DNA from: Aliiroseovarius sp. F20344
GTDB taxonomy: Bacteria > Pseudomonadota > Alphaproteobacteria > Rhodobacterales > Rhodobacteraceae
Direction of reading: 5' to 3'
DNA: 64,000 nt
Assembly (NCBI RefSeq): GCF_023016155.1
Contig: NZ_JALKBG010000006.1
Location: 248,001 to 312,000, forward strand
Both the position numbers and the translations under genes were made by a program. Of the stretch, positions 45,368 through 54,154 are shown one piece after another. Below the pieces are notes generated by a model, which saw only the letters and a list, made by a program, of their open reading frames with translations, was not told where the DNA came from and made no database searches. Positions within the stretch are counted from its first letter, which is position 1. Every line of letters begins with the position of its first letter.

Positions 45368-46455
45368 TAGTCCGCGATGTCCTCGTCCAACACGGCTTGC
45401 TGACCTGTTATCCCTTGGTACAGGCGACCTGCTTGGTATCGAGTGATAAAGAAGCGCGTGACCACACCGATGGCGGCGGCAACCGGAACGGCAACAAGCA
45501 TCCCCACAAAGCCGAACAAAGACCCGAAGACGGACAATGCAAACATTAACCAGACAGGGTGTAGGCCGACCGAACTTCCCACCAGTTTCGGGGTAAGGAT
45601 GTTGCCTTCAAGGAACTGCCCCAGCATGAAAATTGCGGCCACTGCGCCAAGGCTCCACCATTCGCCCCAGAACTGAAACAGTCCCAGTCCGATGGCAAGT
45701 GCACCCCCTACAAGGGCTCCGACATATGGGATGAAGGTGATCAGCCCTGCAATGAACCCAACGACCAGGCCGAACTGCAAACCGACCAGCATCAAGGCAA
45801 CGGCGTAGTAGGTTCCCAAAACGATGCAAACAGATCCCTGTCCGCGAATGAAACTGGCCAATGTACGATCGATATCGCTGGCGATATGCCGGATGGCGGG
45901 GCGATGATCCAAGGGCAATAAGCCGTCGACCTTCTCAACCATGCGGTCCCAATCCAAAAGCATATAGAAGGCCACAACCGGCGTGACCACCAGAAGGATG
46001 ACCATGTTGATGACACTCATGGCTGAACTTAGAAGCGTGCCGACCAGCTCGCCGCCACGCTCTTGGATTTTTTGTCCAAGGCTTTCCAAAGACTGCCGAA
46101 GGGTGGAGCTTTCGTCCATCAGCGACGGAAACCGTTCCGTCAGGAACATCTGCAATTCGCGCAGCAAATCCGGTGCCGCATTTGCCAATGCAATGGCTTG
46201 GGACACCAAGGTTGGAACAACCAAAAGGAAGCCCAAGATCACCACAAGAACAGCCAGCAACGAGATGACAACCGTGGCCGCTACCCGTGAAAACCCTGCC
46301 TTTTCAAGCCGGTCGGCGACAGGGTCAAGGAAATAGGCAATGGCGCCGCCCAAAATGAAGGGCATGATCACATCACCCAAAAACCAAAGGGCAAGAGCCA
46401 GAATGGCAATGACTATCGACCAATACTTGGCCTGCGTCTGAACGGGAAGCGGCAT
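45367..46455 (-). CDS. AI-2E/PerM-family membrane permease
   Basis: A 362-residue protein with about eight hydrophobic segments: paired N-terminal helices (YWSIVIAILALALWFLGDVIMPFILGGAIAYFL), a soluble middle (residues about 90-150, LREL to QESLGQKI) and a C-terminal bundle containing FIPYVGALVGGALAIGLG and GNILTPKLVGSSVGLHPVWLMFA. Family members include AI-2 exporters and Na+/H+ antiporters; the substrate is unknown. It heads the unit permease-hdaA-ppk-ppx. Confidence 0.9.
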   Translation of the reverse strand: MPLPVQTQAKYWSIVIAILALALWFLGDVIMPFILGGAIAYFLDPVADRLEKAGFSRVAATVVISLLAVLVVILGFLLVVPTLVSQAIALANAAPDLLRELQMFLTERFPSLMDESSTLRQSLESLGQKIQERGGELVGTLLSSAMSVINMVILLVVTPVVAFYMLLDWDRMVEKVDGLLPLDHRPAIRHIASDIDRTLASFIRGQGSVCIVLGTYYAVALMLVGLQFGLVVGFIAGLITFIPYVGALVGGALAIGLGLFQFWGEWWSLGAVAAIFMLGQFLEGNILTPKLVGSSVGLHPVWLMFALSVFGSLFGFVGMLVAVPVAAAIGVVTRFFITRYQAGRLYQGITGQQAVLDEDIAD

Positions 46456-46599
46456 GGTGGCTCCGAAAAATGAACTTACTTCTATGTCGCCTAAGCTAAA
46501 GTGTATTTCAAGGGCGGGGCGATTGCTGGTGTGAACGACCTTCGGCAGGTTGTTGCTCTAACTTCGTTTTCTTGCTTGCACTTATGCCCCAAATTGCGG

Positions 46600-46613
46600 T
46601 CAACCTAGGTTGA
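46600..46613. promoter_or_regulatory. Perfect 14-bp palindrome upstream of a small lipoprotein gene
   Basis: TCAACCTAGGTTGA, with full dyad symmetry, lies 20 bp upstream of the ATG at 46634. The half-sites TCAACC/GGTTGA also occur in the arsR operator (2242-2257), where the spacing is 2 bp larger. It could be an operator or a small leader hairpin. Confidence 0.4.
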
Positions 46614-46633
46614 TGTTCCTGAAAGGACGACTG

Positions 46634-46825
46634 ATGAAAAAGACTGCTTTTGCCGCAATTGCGATGTCGCTGGTTCTTTCTGCCTGTGAAGGGCATCAAT
46701 ACGAACCGAGAAAGTCTGGTGTAAGTGTGTCGGGCGAATCTGGGTTCGGGGTGAGATACGAAGATGGCACCATTGCACCGCATACTGAAACCAAAGTGAC
46801 GGTCAGTTTAGGTGGTTCGATCTAG
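46634..46825 (+). CDS. Small lipoprotein
   Basis: A 63-residue protein with a signal peptide and lipobox LVLSAC (Cys18). The mature peptide (EGHQYEPRKSGVSVSGESGFGVRYEDGTIAPHTETKVTVSLGGSI) looks beta-rich. The start is at ATG 46634, with AAAGGACGA upstream; an earlier in-frame ATG lacks a signal-like beginning. It is convergent with the FAD oxidoreductase. No known family is recognised. Confidence 0.75.
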   Translation: MKKTAFAAIAMSLVLSACEGHQYEPRKSGVSVSGESGFGVRYEDGTIAPHTETKVTVSLGGSI

Positions 46826-46835
46826 GTGTTTGGGC

Positions 46836-48200
46836 CTAGTCAATGCGAACACCTTGTCGTTTTAGCTCCGTCTGAACGGCAACCAAGCTGACATTTTTCA
46901 GTACCACACCTTGTTTGACTGACAACGCAGCGGCGATGCCCGCGCCTTGTCCGGCGACAGCGCAGCACGCCATGTTGCGTGTGGCGGCGTGAGCAATCTT
47001 ATCTCCGCCAATTGCGCGGCCAGTGACCAACAGTCCTTCGACCCCTTTTGGCAACATTGCGCGATAAGGCACCTGCATGTAACGACCTGTCGTAGGCAGG
47101 ATCAGAACGCCATAGCCATCGATGAATTCTGGATAAATGCCGATTGTGTCCTCGAACCGTCCCTGCGCACGTACATCGGCTTCTGTCATGTTGTATAGGG
47201 CATCAATCTTGCGCGTGTCACGAATGCCGATGGTCATGCCGAAATTACGAAGCCGCGCCCCTTCGCAGCCCGGCGTATAGGCCCGCAGAGCATCAATAGC
47301 GAGCATGGCTTGCTTGCGCCCCTCAATCTCGCCTTTCGTCATGCTGTCAGGGTCAGTCCCGTCGATTCCGGCCAAGTGGACAAGGTTCATATAGGTCATC
47401 TCGCCGCTGTCATGCACAGCGCCCCATGTGCCGCCGATGGTGTTCAGGTGCGGAGGGATCAGCCCGTCACGGATCGCGGCCTCGAATGGTTTGCCAAGAA
47501 AAGGAGAGAACATGGCGTCTTCTTTGCCGTCTGTTTCCACCTGCCATTCACCAGAAGACCAGTCCGCATAGGTCTGGGGATCCGCGCGCACGCCCGCCAT
47601 GAAGCGCTGTTTGTCCACGCCCGCGATGTGGAACATAACGGATGCCGCCTGCATCTCTTCCACTGGGGTTTTGACACAAGGTGCGCCCATCATATGGGCG
47701 ATATCAGCGTCGCCAGTCGCGTCGATCACGCGCTTGGCTAGGATCGCCTCGCGCCCTGCTTTGCTTTCGACAATCACGCCTGTAATGGCGTTTCCTTCGG
47801 TGATTGGAGCCACGAATGTCCGGTGAAGCATCGGGTGAATGCCTGCCTCTTCCACCAGCCGGTCGGCGACCAGTTTGAATCCTTCGCTGTCCAGCTCATA
47901 ACTCAATGATTGGCTTTCGGGGACAGCTGCGCCCATTGCCTTGGCACGGTCTTCGAACTCACGCCCGATCCCGCCAGCCTCTACGGTGTCTTCATGGCGA
48001 TACCATGCGAAACCTTCGACCCCAACGGTCGTAATGTTGCCGCCGAAACAACCGAACCGATCCAGCAATGTGACCGCGACGCCTGCGCGGGCGGCAGCAA
48101 GCGCGGCGGCCAAACCACCTGGCCCCGATCCGACCACCAGCACATCGGTGCGGTGGATCACGGGGGTCAAACGGGCGGGCTCCATTATGGTGTCGGTCAT
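46836..48200 (-). CDS. FAD-dependent oxidoreductase
   Basis: A 454-residue flavoprotein. The dinucleotide-binding motif is DVLVVGSGPGGLAAALAAARAGVAVTLLDRF (residues about 19-49), with GCFGGNITTVGVEGF after it, and TGRAIGGDKIAHAATRNMACCAVAGQGAGIAAALS closes the FAD domain. This arrangement is that of the FAD_oxidored family (PF12831), whose substrates are mostly unknown. The ATG at 48198-48200 has AAAGGAG upstream. It is divergent from proS. Confidence 0.85.
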   Translation of the reverse strand: MTDTIMEPARLTPVIHRTDVLVVGSGPGGLAAALAAARAGVAVTLLDRFGCFGGNITTVGVEGFAWYRHEDTVEAGGIGREFEDRAKAMGAAVPESQSLSYELDSEGFKLVADRLVEEAGIHPMLHRTFVAPITEGNAITGVIVESKAGREAILAKRVIDATGDADIAHMMGAPCVKTPVEEMQAASVMFHIAGVDKQRFMAGVRADPQTYADWSSGEWQVETDGKEDAMFSPFLGKPFEAAIRDGLIPPHLNTIGGTWGAVHDSGEMTYMNLVHLAGIDGTDPDSMTKGEIEGRKQAMLAIDALRAYTPGCEGARLRNFGMTIGIRDTRKIDALYNMTEADVRAQGRFEDTIGIYPEFIDGYGVLILPTTGRYMQVPYRAMLPKGVEGLLVTGRAIGGDKIAHAATRNMACCAVAGQGAGIAAALSVKQGVVLKNVSLVAVQTELKRQGVRID

Positions 48201-48360
48201 TTGGCACTCCTTTGACGACGAAGAGTGCAGGGCGTCGCAGGGATTGCCAAGCAAGTTTGCGACTTTGTGCGGTCGTATTCGAACATGTGGCATTGGGCGA
48301 TTGCCCCGGCCCGCACGATGGCGTAGACCGCTTGAGATGAATGAATGAACAGAGGTCGAT

Positions 48361-49713
48361 ATGCGCCTGTCCCGCTATTTCCTGCCCGTGCTGAAAGAAA
48401 CCCCGGCTGACGCCCAAATCGTCAGCCATCGCTACATGCTACGCGCTGGCATGATCAAACAGCAAGCTGCCGGGATTTATACTTGGTTGCCACTGGGCTT
48501 CAAAGTCCTGCGCAAGATCGAAAACATCGTTCACGAAGAACAAATTCGCGCAGGCCATGTTCCCATGCAGATGGCGACGATCCAGCCTGCGGACCTGTGG
48601 CGTGAAAGCGGCCGCTACGACGACTATGGCGAGGAAATGCTGCGCATTGAGGACCGCCATGGGCGCGATATGCTCTACGGTCCCACCAACGAAGAAGTCA
48701 TCACCGACGTCTTCCGGGCCCATGTGAACAGCTACAAAGATTTGCCACTGACACTGTATCAAATCCAGTGGAAATTCCGCGACGAAATCCGCCCGCGTTT
48801 TGGTGTGATGCGGGGCCGTGAGTTTTATATGAAGGATGGCTACAACTTCGACCTGACCAAAGAAGACGCGCTGCACGCCTATAACCGCCATCTGGTCAGC
48901 TACCTACGCACTTACGAGCGTATGGGCCTGCAAGCGATCCCGATGCGAGCCGATAGTGGTCCGATTGGTGGCGATGACACCCATGAGTTCCTTGTGCTGG
49001 CCGAAACAGGCGAGAGCGAAGTGTTCTATGACAGCGCCGTCACTGATCTGACTTTTGGCGACCGCGATATCGACTATGATGACGTGGGGCAGTGTCAGGG
49101 CGTGATGGAGGAGTTCACCTCGAAATACGCGCGTACGGACGAAACCCACGACGAAGCAATCTTCAACGAAATCCCCGAGGAACGCCGTCGCGTCGCCCGC
49201 GGGATTGAGGTTGGCCAGATCTTCTATTTTGGTACCAAGTATTCCGAAAGCATGGGCGCGAAAGTGGTCGATAAGGATCAGAACCACGTGCCAGTACATA
49301 TGGGATCGCACGGCATTGGCGTAAGCCGCCTTCTGGGCGCAATCATCGAAGCCAGCCATGACGATAAGGGCATCATCTGGCCCGAGGGCGTGACCCCGTT
49401 CCATGTGGGTATCGTGAACCTGAAACAGGGTGACGATGAGGCTGACGCGGCCTGCGACGCGCTTTACAAAGAGCTGACCAAAGCAGGGCTAGAGCCGCTT
49501 TATGATGACCGTAAAGAACGTGCCGGCGGGAAGTTTGCCACCATGGATCTGATCGGCCTGCCGTGGCGGATCACCGTTGGCCCGCGCGGTCTTAAAAACG
49601 GAGTGGTTGAGCTGACCTGCCGCCGCACCGGTGAAAGCGAAGAGCTGTCGCCAGAGGCCGCAATCGCCAAAGTCGTCAAGATTTACGAACCGCACCACGT
49701 TCGCGGAATTTAA
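48361..49713 (+). CDS. proS: Prolyl-tRNA synthetase (short form)
   Basis: A 450-residue class II synthetase that charges tRNA-Pro. Motif 1 ([37 protein letters not shown] region), motif 2 ([26 protein letters not shown]) and motif 3 ([14 protein letters not shown]) are clear. It lacks the roughly 180-residue editing insertion of E. coli ProS, which is normal for alphaproteobacteria. The C-terminal anticodon-binding domain is complete. A terminator follows it. Confidence 0.97.
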   Translation: MRLSRYFLPVLKETPADAQIVSHRYMLRAGMIKQQAAGIYTWLPLGFKVLRKIENIVHEEQIRAGHVPMQMATIQPADLWRESGRYDDYGEEMLRIEDRHGRDMLYGPTNEEVITDVFRAHVNSYKDLPLTLYQIQWKFRDEIRPRFGVMRGREFYMKDGYNFDLTKEDALHAYNRHLVSYLRTYERMGLQAIPMRADSGPIGGDDTHEFLVLAETGESEVFYDSAVTDLTFGDRDIDYDDVGQCQGVMEEFTSKYARTDETHDEAIFNEIPEERRRVARGIEVGQIFYFGTKYSESMGAKVVDKDQNHVPVHMGSHGIGVSRLLGAIIEASHDDKGIIWPEGVTPFHVGIVNLKQGDDEADAACDALYKELTKAGLEPLYDDRKERAGGKFATMDLIGLPWRITVGPRGLKNGVVELTCRRTGESEELSPEAAIAKVVKIYEPHHVRGI

Positions 49714-49732
49714 TCCACTTTAGTTTCGTTAG

Positions 49733-49765
49733 AACGGCGCACTTTGATGTGCGCCGTTTATCATT
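49733..49765 (+). terminator. Rho-independent terminator of proS
   Basis: Perfect 10-bp stem AACGGCGCAC/GTGCGCCGTT with a 6-nt loop, followed by a moderate T-rich tail, 19 bases after the proS stop. Confidence 0.82.
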
Positions 49766-49853
49766 TGTGGTGACACAATCTGTCCGCTCCCCTTGACCTA
49801 AGCTCGGTGCTTTGGGAATCTTGTGACAAAAGAATTCAAAGGCGGTGAGGCAG

Positions 49854-50345
49854 ATGATCAAAACACTCGCAATGATTGGGGGGATTGCAGGCGCGGTGGC
49901 GCTGAGCCAGTTTCCTGAGTTTTCCCAGCAATATATGCAGCGCCTGTCTGGCGCACGGACCGAGCTCAAAGTGGTCACGGCCGGTTTTGATCTGACAGCG
50001 AAGGCTGCCGGGTTCACACGTGAAGAAGCCTTGGCGAAAATGGGGGGGTCGGAGTTTCAAAACGATCTGCGTGACCAAATGCAGGGCAGTTTTGACCGGT
50101 ACGACCGGCTGGACGCGTCCTACGTGGCTCTTAAAGGGACTGAGCCGTTGATGCGTCTAACAAAGCTCTGGCATTTCCGCGACACGGATTTGGTCCAGCG
50201 CACGTGGGACGAATACCGCCCCGCGATGCCGGTCACGGCTGATGGGCTTCTTTGCGCCGGGATCGGTTATCTTGGCGGGTGGTTGATTGTATCACTGTTA
50301 CTCGGTGCATTTCTGCGGCCGTTCCGAAGAACTGCCCGGCCCTGA
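49854..50345 (+). CDS. DUF2937-family membrane protein
   Basis: A 163-residue protein. An N-terminal hydrophobic segment (TLAMIGGIAGAVALSQFPEFSQQYMQRLSGA) and a C-terminal one (LCAGIGYLGGWLIVSLLLGAFL) flank a soluble middle of about 100 residues. The SQFPEFSQQYMQRLSGA segment matches DUF2937 as I recall it. The function is unknown. ATG 49854 was chosen over GTG 49845. Confidence 0.82.
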   Translation: MIKTLAMIGGIAGAVALSQFPEFSQQYMQRLSGARTELKVVTAGFDLTAKAAGFTREEALAKMGGSEFQNDLRDQMQGSFDRYDRLDASYVALKGTEPLMRLTKLWHFRDTDLVQRTWDEYRPAMPVTADGLLCAGIGYLGGWLIVSLLLGAFLRPFRRTARP

Positions 50346-50468
50346 GCAAGGCCAGGCTACAGACCTTATATCTAAACGACAGTTCCCCGCGTGAAATTCA
50401 ATTGGATTGCAATTGTGAAATCGCTCGCGAAACTAATGCTGGCGGTGCTGTTAAGATGTTCGAATTCT

Positions 50469-51545
50469 TCAGGATTGGCGAGGCGTGATCCGGTTCACAT
50501 GACCCATCTTACGACCGGGTTTCACCTCGGCCTTTCCGTATAGGTGCAGCGAAGCATTGCCTTCGCGGGCGATCTCGGGCACGCGATCCATATCGTTGCC
50601 AATCAAGTTTTCCATGACCACGTCTGCAAAACGCGATCCATCCCCAAGCGGCCATCCGGCCACGGCGCGGATATGCTGTTCAAACTGATCAATGGTACAG
50701 CCTTGTTGGGTCCAGTGGCCGGAATTGTGCACTCGCGGGGCAATCTCGTTCACGATCAGACCCTGAGGCGTGACGAAAAGCTCGACCCCCATGACACCGA
50801 CATAATCCAGCGCGTTCAGGATGTTGGCCGCCAGAAGCACCGCATCCATGCGCTGCGAGGCTGTCAGGTTTGCTGGCACTTTTGTGGTGTCCAGAATGCC
50901 ATCTTTGTGGACGTTTTCGCCGGGATCAAAGCAGGCAACATCGCCGCCAATACCACGCGCAGCAATCACGCTGACCTCATGAGAGAAGTCCACAAACCCT
51001 TCCAGCACGGAAGGCGCGCCTTGCATGTCGACAAAAGCCGCGTCTGCATCTGCGTCAGTTTTCAGCCGCGCCTGGCCCTTACCGTCATAGCCAAAGCGGC
51101 GGGTTTTCAGGATTGAAGGCGTGCCGATTTCAGCAACAGCAGCGGCCATATCCTCGGCGTTTTCCACATTCGCATAAGGGGCGACCTTCAGGCCCAGTCC
51201 CGATAGGAAGTTCTTTTCCGTCAACCGATCCTGACTAACCCGCAATGCCTCGCGGCCCGGACGTATCGGCTTATGGGCTTCAAGAACGTCCAGCGCTTCG
51301 GTTGGGATGTTTTCAAATTCGTAGGTGATCACGTCGACCGAAGCGGCGAATGCCTCGAGCGCAGCTACGTCATCATAGCCTGCCGTGGTCACACGATCTG
51401 CGACCTGACCGGCAGGAGGGTTCGCGCCCGGTTCAAAAATATGCGTTTTAAAGCCCAGACGGGAGGCTGCGACCGACAGCATGCGGCCCAGCTGGCCACC
51501 GCCAAGAATACCGATGGTGGCGCCAGTAGACAGCATATCAGTCAT
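50469..51545 (-). CDS. purK: N5-carboxyaminoimidazole ribonucleotide synthase
   Basis: A 358-residue ATP-grasp enzyme converting AIR, bicarbonate and ATP to N5-CAIR in purine synthesis. [22 protein letters not shown] opens the N-domain, [11 protein letters not shown] is the ATP-binding loop and [27 protein letters not shown] the metal-binding segment. It starts at ATG 51543-51545 inside the last codons of purE (8-base overlap), with GGATGA upstream; an ATG 9 bases later is possible. It is coupled to purE, which uses its product. Confidence 0.96.
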   Translation of the reverse strand: MTDMLSTGATIGILGGGQLGRMLSVAASRLGFKTHIFEPGANPPAGQVADRVTTAGYDDVAALEAFAASVDVITYEFENIPTEALDVLEAHKPIRPGREALRVSQDRLTEKNFLSGLGLKVAPYANVENAEDMAAAVAEIGTPSILKTRRFGYDGKGQARLKTDADADAAFVDMQGAPSVLEGFVDFSHEVSVIAARGIGGDVACFDPGENVHKDGILDTTKVPANLTASQRMDAVLLAANILNALDYVGVMGVELFVTPQGLIVNEIAPRVHNSGHWTQQGCTIDQFEQHIRAVAGWPLGDGSRFADVVMENLIGNDMDRVPEIAREGNASLHLYGKAEVKPGRKMGHVNRITPRQS

Positions 51546-52026
51546 CGCTTGGTTCATCCGGGATCGAGGCCGACAGCGCGTCGCGCCACGCGTCCAAACG
51601 GGTTGCAAGGTCAGCATCCGTCACTGCCAGTATGCCCGCGGCCATCAGGCCCGCATTGGCAGCACCTGCTGCGCCAATCGCCATCGTGGCAACCGGAAAG
51701 CCTTTCGGCATCTGCACAATGGAATAGAGGCTATCAACACCAGACAGGGCACGTGTCTGTACCGGAACGCCAACGACGGGAATGCGGGTTTTCGACGCCA
51801 TCATGCCGGGCAGGTGTGCCGCTCCGCCAGCGCCTGCGATAATCACATGTAATCCGCGATCAGCGGCGGTCTTGCCGTATTCCCACAAACGGTCTGGGGT
51901 GCGGTGCGCGGATACGATATTGGTCTCATAGGCGATGCCCAATTCGTCCAAAATGGTGGCGGCTTCCTTCATCGTGGGCCAATCCGATTGGCTGCCCATA
52001 ATGATCCCGACTTTCACATCCGTCAT
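51538..52026 (-). CDS. purE: N5-carboxyaminoimidazole ribonucleotide mutase
   Basis: A 162-residue class I PurE converting N5-CAIR to CAIR. Motifs are [13 protein letters not shown] (catalytic Ser and Asp), [13 protein letters not shown] (catalytic His) and [12 protein letters not shown]. It is translated just before purK with an 8-base overlap. The length is normal. Confidence 0.97.
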   Translation of the reverse strand: MTDVKVGIIMGSQSDWPTMKEAATILDELGIAYETNIVSAHRTPDRLWEYGKTAADRGLHVIIAGAGGAAHLPGMMASKTRIPVVGVPVQTRALSGVDSLYSIVQMPKGFPVATMAIGAAGAANAGLMAAGILAVTDADLATRLDAWRDALSASIPDEPSDD

Positions 52027-52102
52027 GTGTCCCTCGCATCCCTAGCGTCAGTTGGCGCTTCCATACAGGCTATACGCCCCCTGATGCAATGCTGCGCTGC
52101 AA

Positions 52103-52321
52103 TCAGGCAATAATATCGGGGGTTAATTGGTCTTCGATCCGGGAAATCTTGTCTTTGAGCGCAAGTTTTTGCTTTTTCAGTCGCCGCAGACGCAACTGAT
52201 CCGCACGGCCACTTTCTTCAAGGGCGTGAATAGCTTGGTCCAGATCGCGATGTTCGGCGCGGAAGACCTCGAGCTCCACACGGAGCACATCGTCGGTCTT
52301 CATTTCTTTGGCATTGCTCAT
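52103..52321 (-). CDS. DUF465 (YdcH-like) small coiled-coil protein
   Basis: A 72-residue protein with a classic DUF465 core: LRVELEVFRAEHRDLDQAIHALEESGRADQLRLRRLKKQKLALKDKISRIED. The start is uncertain: I chose ATG 52321, but an ATG 12 codons earlier (52357) keeps the same domain. It lies upstream of purE on the same strand with a 76-base gap. The function is unknown. A paralogue-like protein is at 25537. Confidence 0.85.
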   Translation of the reverse strand: MSNAKEMKTDDVLRVELEVFRAEHRDLDQAIHALEESGRADQLRLRRLKKQKLALKDKISRIEDQLTPDIIA

Positions 52322-52483
52322 TTTCGAGTCGTTCTCGTTGAGTGGTTGCCCAACCATAACGTCAGACGGTCATTATCGCCAAGCAAAAGCCGCCTTGCAA
52401 CTGACTGGTTCGGCTCCCATATTCTTGGGGAGGTCGCCTTTTTAGGGGCCGATTAAACGTGTCGCTTATTCAAGGACGTGTCG

Positions 52484-52897
52484 ATGACAAAGATGAGCTT
52501 GGGAACGCATCCCTTTTTGCTGGGGTTTGAACAGCTGGAACGCATGGTCGAACAGGCCGCGAAATCTGGCAAAGATGGCTATCCTCCCTTTAATATCGAA
52601 CAGGTCTCTGACCGGGCCTATCGGATCACATTGGCCGTGGCCGGGTTCGCGGATGAGGACCTGTCGATCACGGTAGAGAACGCCAAACTGGTGATCCGTG
52701 GCGCGCAGAACGACAATGCTGAAGGGCGTGTGTTCCTTCACCGTGGCATCGCAGCGCGTCAGTTTATGAAAAGCTTTGTGCTGGCCGACGGGGTTGAGGT
52801 GTCTGGTGCGAAAACCGAAAACGGTCTTTTGCACATTGACCTGGAACGCGCGGAACCTGAAACGGTGGTTCAGACCATCACAATCAACAAGCAATAA
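52484..52897 (+). CDS. Hsp20-family small heat-shock protein
   Basis: A 137-residue IbpA-type chaperone. The N-terminal segment (SLGTHPFLLGFEQLERMV) and YPPFNIEQVSDRAYRITLAVAGFADEDLSITVENAKLVIRGAQ open the alpha-crystallin domain, which ends with HRGIAARQFMKSFVLADGVEVSGAKTENGLLHIDL. ATG 52484 has AAGGAC upstream; a GTG at 52478 would fall too close to it. It is divergent from the DUF465 gene. Confidence 0.92.
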   Translation: MTKMSLGTHPFLLGFEQLERMVEQAAKSGKDGYPPFNIEQVSDRAYRITLAVAGFADEDLSITVENAKLVIRGAQNDNAEGRVFLHRGIAARQFMKSFVLADGVEVSGAKTENGLLHIDLERAEPETVVQTITINKQ

Positions 52898-52988
52898 TCC
52901 CCGCACCCGTAGGGCATTCCGGGGATTTCACCGGATTTGGGAAGAATCGTGCTATTCTTGCTGAAGTTGTTTTCAGGAGGAATTTGTC

Positions 52989-54095
52989 ATGGCCCGTGCG
53001 AATATGCGTGATCTGAGTTTTGCGACGATCAATCTTTTCAATCTGCAAGTCCCCGGTGGGATCACCTATTCCAATCGTCCGCATATCGAAGATGATGCCG
53101 AGGGCCGCGCTTACTATCAGCGCAAAATCAAGTGGACTGCCGCGCGCCTGAAAGAGGTCGATGCCGAAATCATCGCCTTTCAGGAGCTCTGGTCCGTTCT
53201 GGCCCTGCGCGAATGCTTTGCCGAGGCCGGATTAACCAATGACTATGATCTCGTGGCGCGGGATGCGCCGGGCCGAGGGCGGCCTCAAGTCGCTTTGGCG
53301 GTGCGTAAAGATCGACACGGGGGCTCTCAGCTAGCGCAAGGTGGCTGGCATGCTGACTTTCCTCCGCAGTTCAGGTTCGACAAGGTGCGCGAAACTGCCG
53401 GCGCCGAGGAAGAGATCACCATTACCATCAACAAATTCTCGCGGCCTTTGCTGATCGCCAAGATCCAGCCAGAAGGGGACAGTCCGACGCCACCAGAAGT
53501 GACCGTCGTTGTGGCCCACCTGAAATCAAAGGGTCCGGCGCGCGTGTCCTTTGCTCAGCCGCAGCCGGTCATTCTGCAACACCACGCCAAACACGCGAAA
53601 TCGACGTTGGCCCATATGCGCCGCGTGATGGAGGCCGGCGCGCTTCGCGTGCTTCTGGACGGCTGGATGAAATCCGAGGACGAAAACGACATTTCGCCGA
53701 CCATCGTGATGGGCGATCTGAACGACGACACGATGTCCGTGACAAACGAGCTGATTTCCGACCAGCCGACCTATCGCGTGGTGCAGAAAAGCCGGGCGGG
53801 GCTGACGTCAGACAAGGGGCTGTACTCGGTGGAACGCCTGCAACAATACCGATCCATGCGGCATGTCTATTACACCCATGTCTATAAGCATAAGCGCGAG
53901 AGCCTTGATCATATTCTGGTCAGTGAAGAGTTTTACGACCACTCCCGCAAACGCCTGTGGTCCTTCCGCGAGATGGAAGTGATCAACGATCACCTGAACC
54001 GCGAAAGCTTCGAAGAGGAGCTGGGTGCGTCAGACCACGGGATCGTCAAAGCCTATTTCGACTGGAACCCGATGCCGGATGGGCTAAGCAGCTGA
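52989..54095 (+). CDS. Endonuclease/exonuclease/phosphatase (EEP) family protein
   Basis: A 368-residue DNase I-like fold protein. Motifs are SFATINLFNLQVPG (first Asn), IIAFQELWS (metal-binding Glu), VVVAHLKSKGP, IVMGDLNDD (catalytic Asp/Asn), ESLDHILVSEEFYD and GASDHGIVKAYFDW. It lacks a signal peptide. The strand order is that of sphingomyelinase/nuclease-type EEP proteins; the substrate is not predictable. AGGAGG lies 7 bases before the ATG. It ends at a strong terminator shared with the sulfate-activation gene. Confidence 0.87.
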   Translation: MARANMRDLSFATINLFNLQVPGGITYSNRPHIEDDAEGRAYYQRKIKWTAARLKEVDAEIIAFQELWSVLALRECFAEAGLTNDYDLVARDAPGRGRPQVALAVRKDRHGGSQLAQGGWHADFPPQFRFDKVRETAGAEEEITITINKFSRPLLIAKIQPEGDSPTPPEVTVVVAHLKSKGPARVSFAQPQPVILQHHAKHAKSTLAHMRRVMEAGALRVLLDGWMKSEDENDISPTIVMGDLNDDTMSVTNELISDQPTYRVVQKSRAGLTSDKGLYSVERLQQYRSMRHVYYTHVYKHKRESLDHILVSEEFYDHSRKRLWSFREMEVINDHLNRESFEEELGASDHGIVKAYFDWNPMPDGLSS

Positions 54096-54107
54096 CGCGT
54101 GGCTAAC

Positions 54108-54139
54108 AAAAAAGCCCGGCGCAGTGGCCGGGCTTTTCG
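54108..54139. terminator. Bidirectional terminator
   Basis: A perfect stem AAAAGCCCGGC/GCCGGGCTTTT with a 6-nt loop, with A/T runs on both sides, between convergent genes. Confidence 0.93.
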
Positions 54140-54154
54140 TTAGATCAGGTCAGA

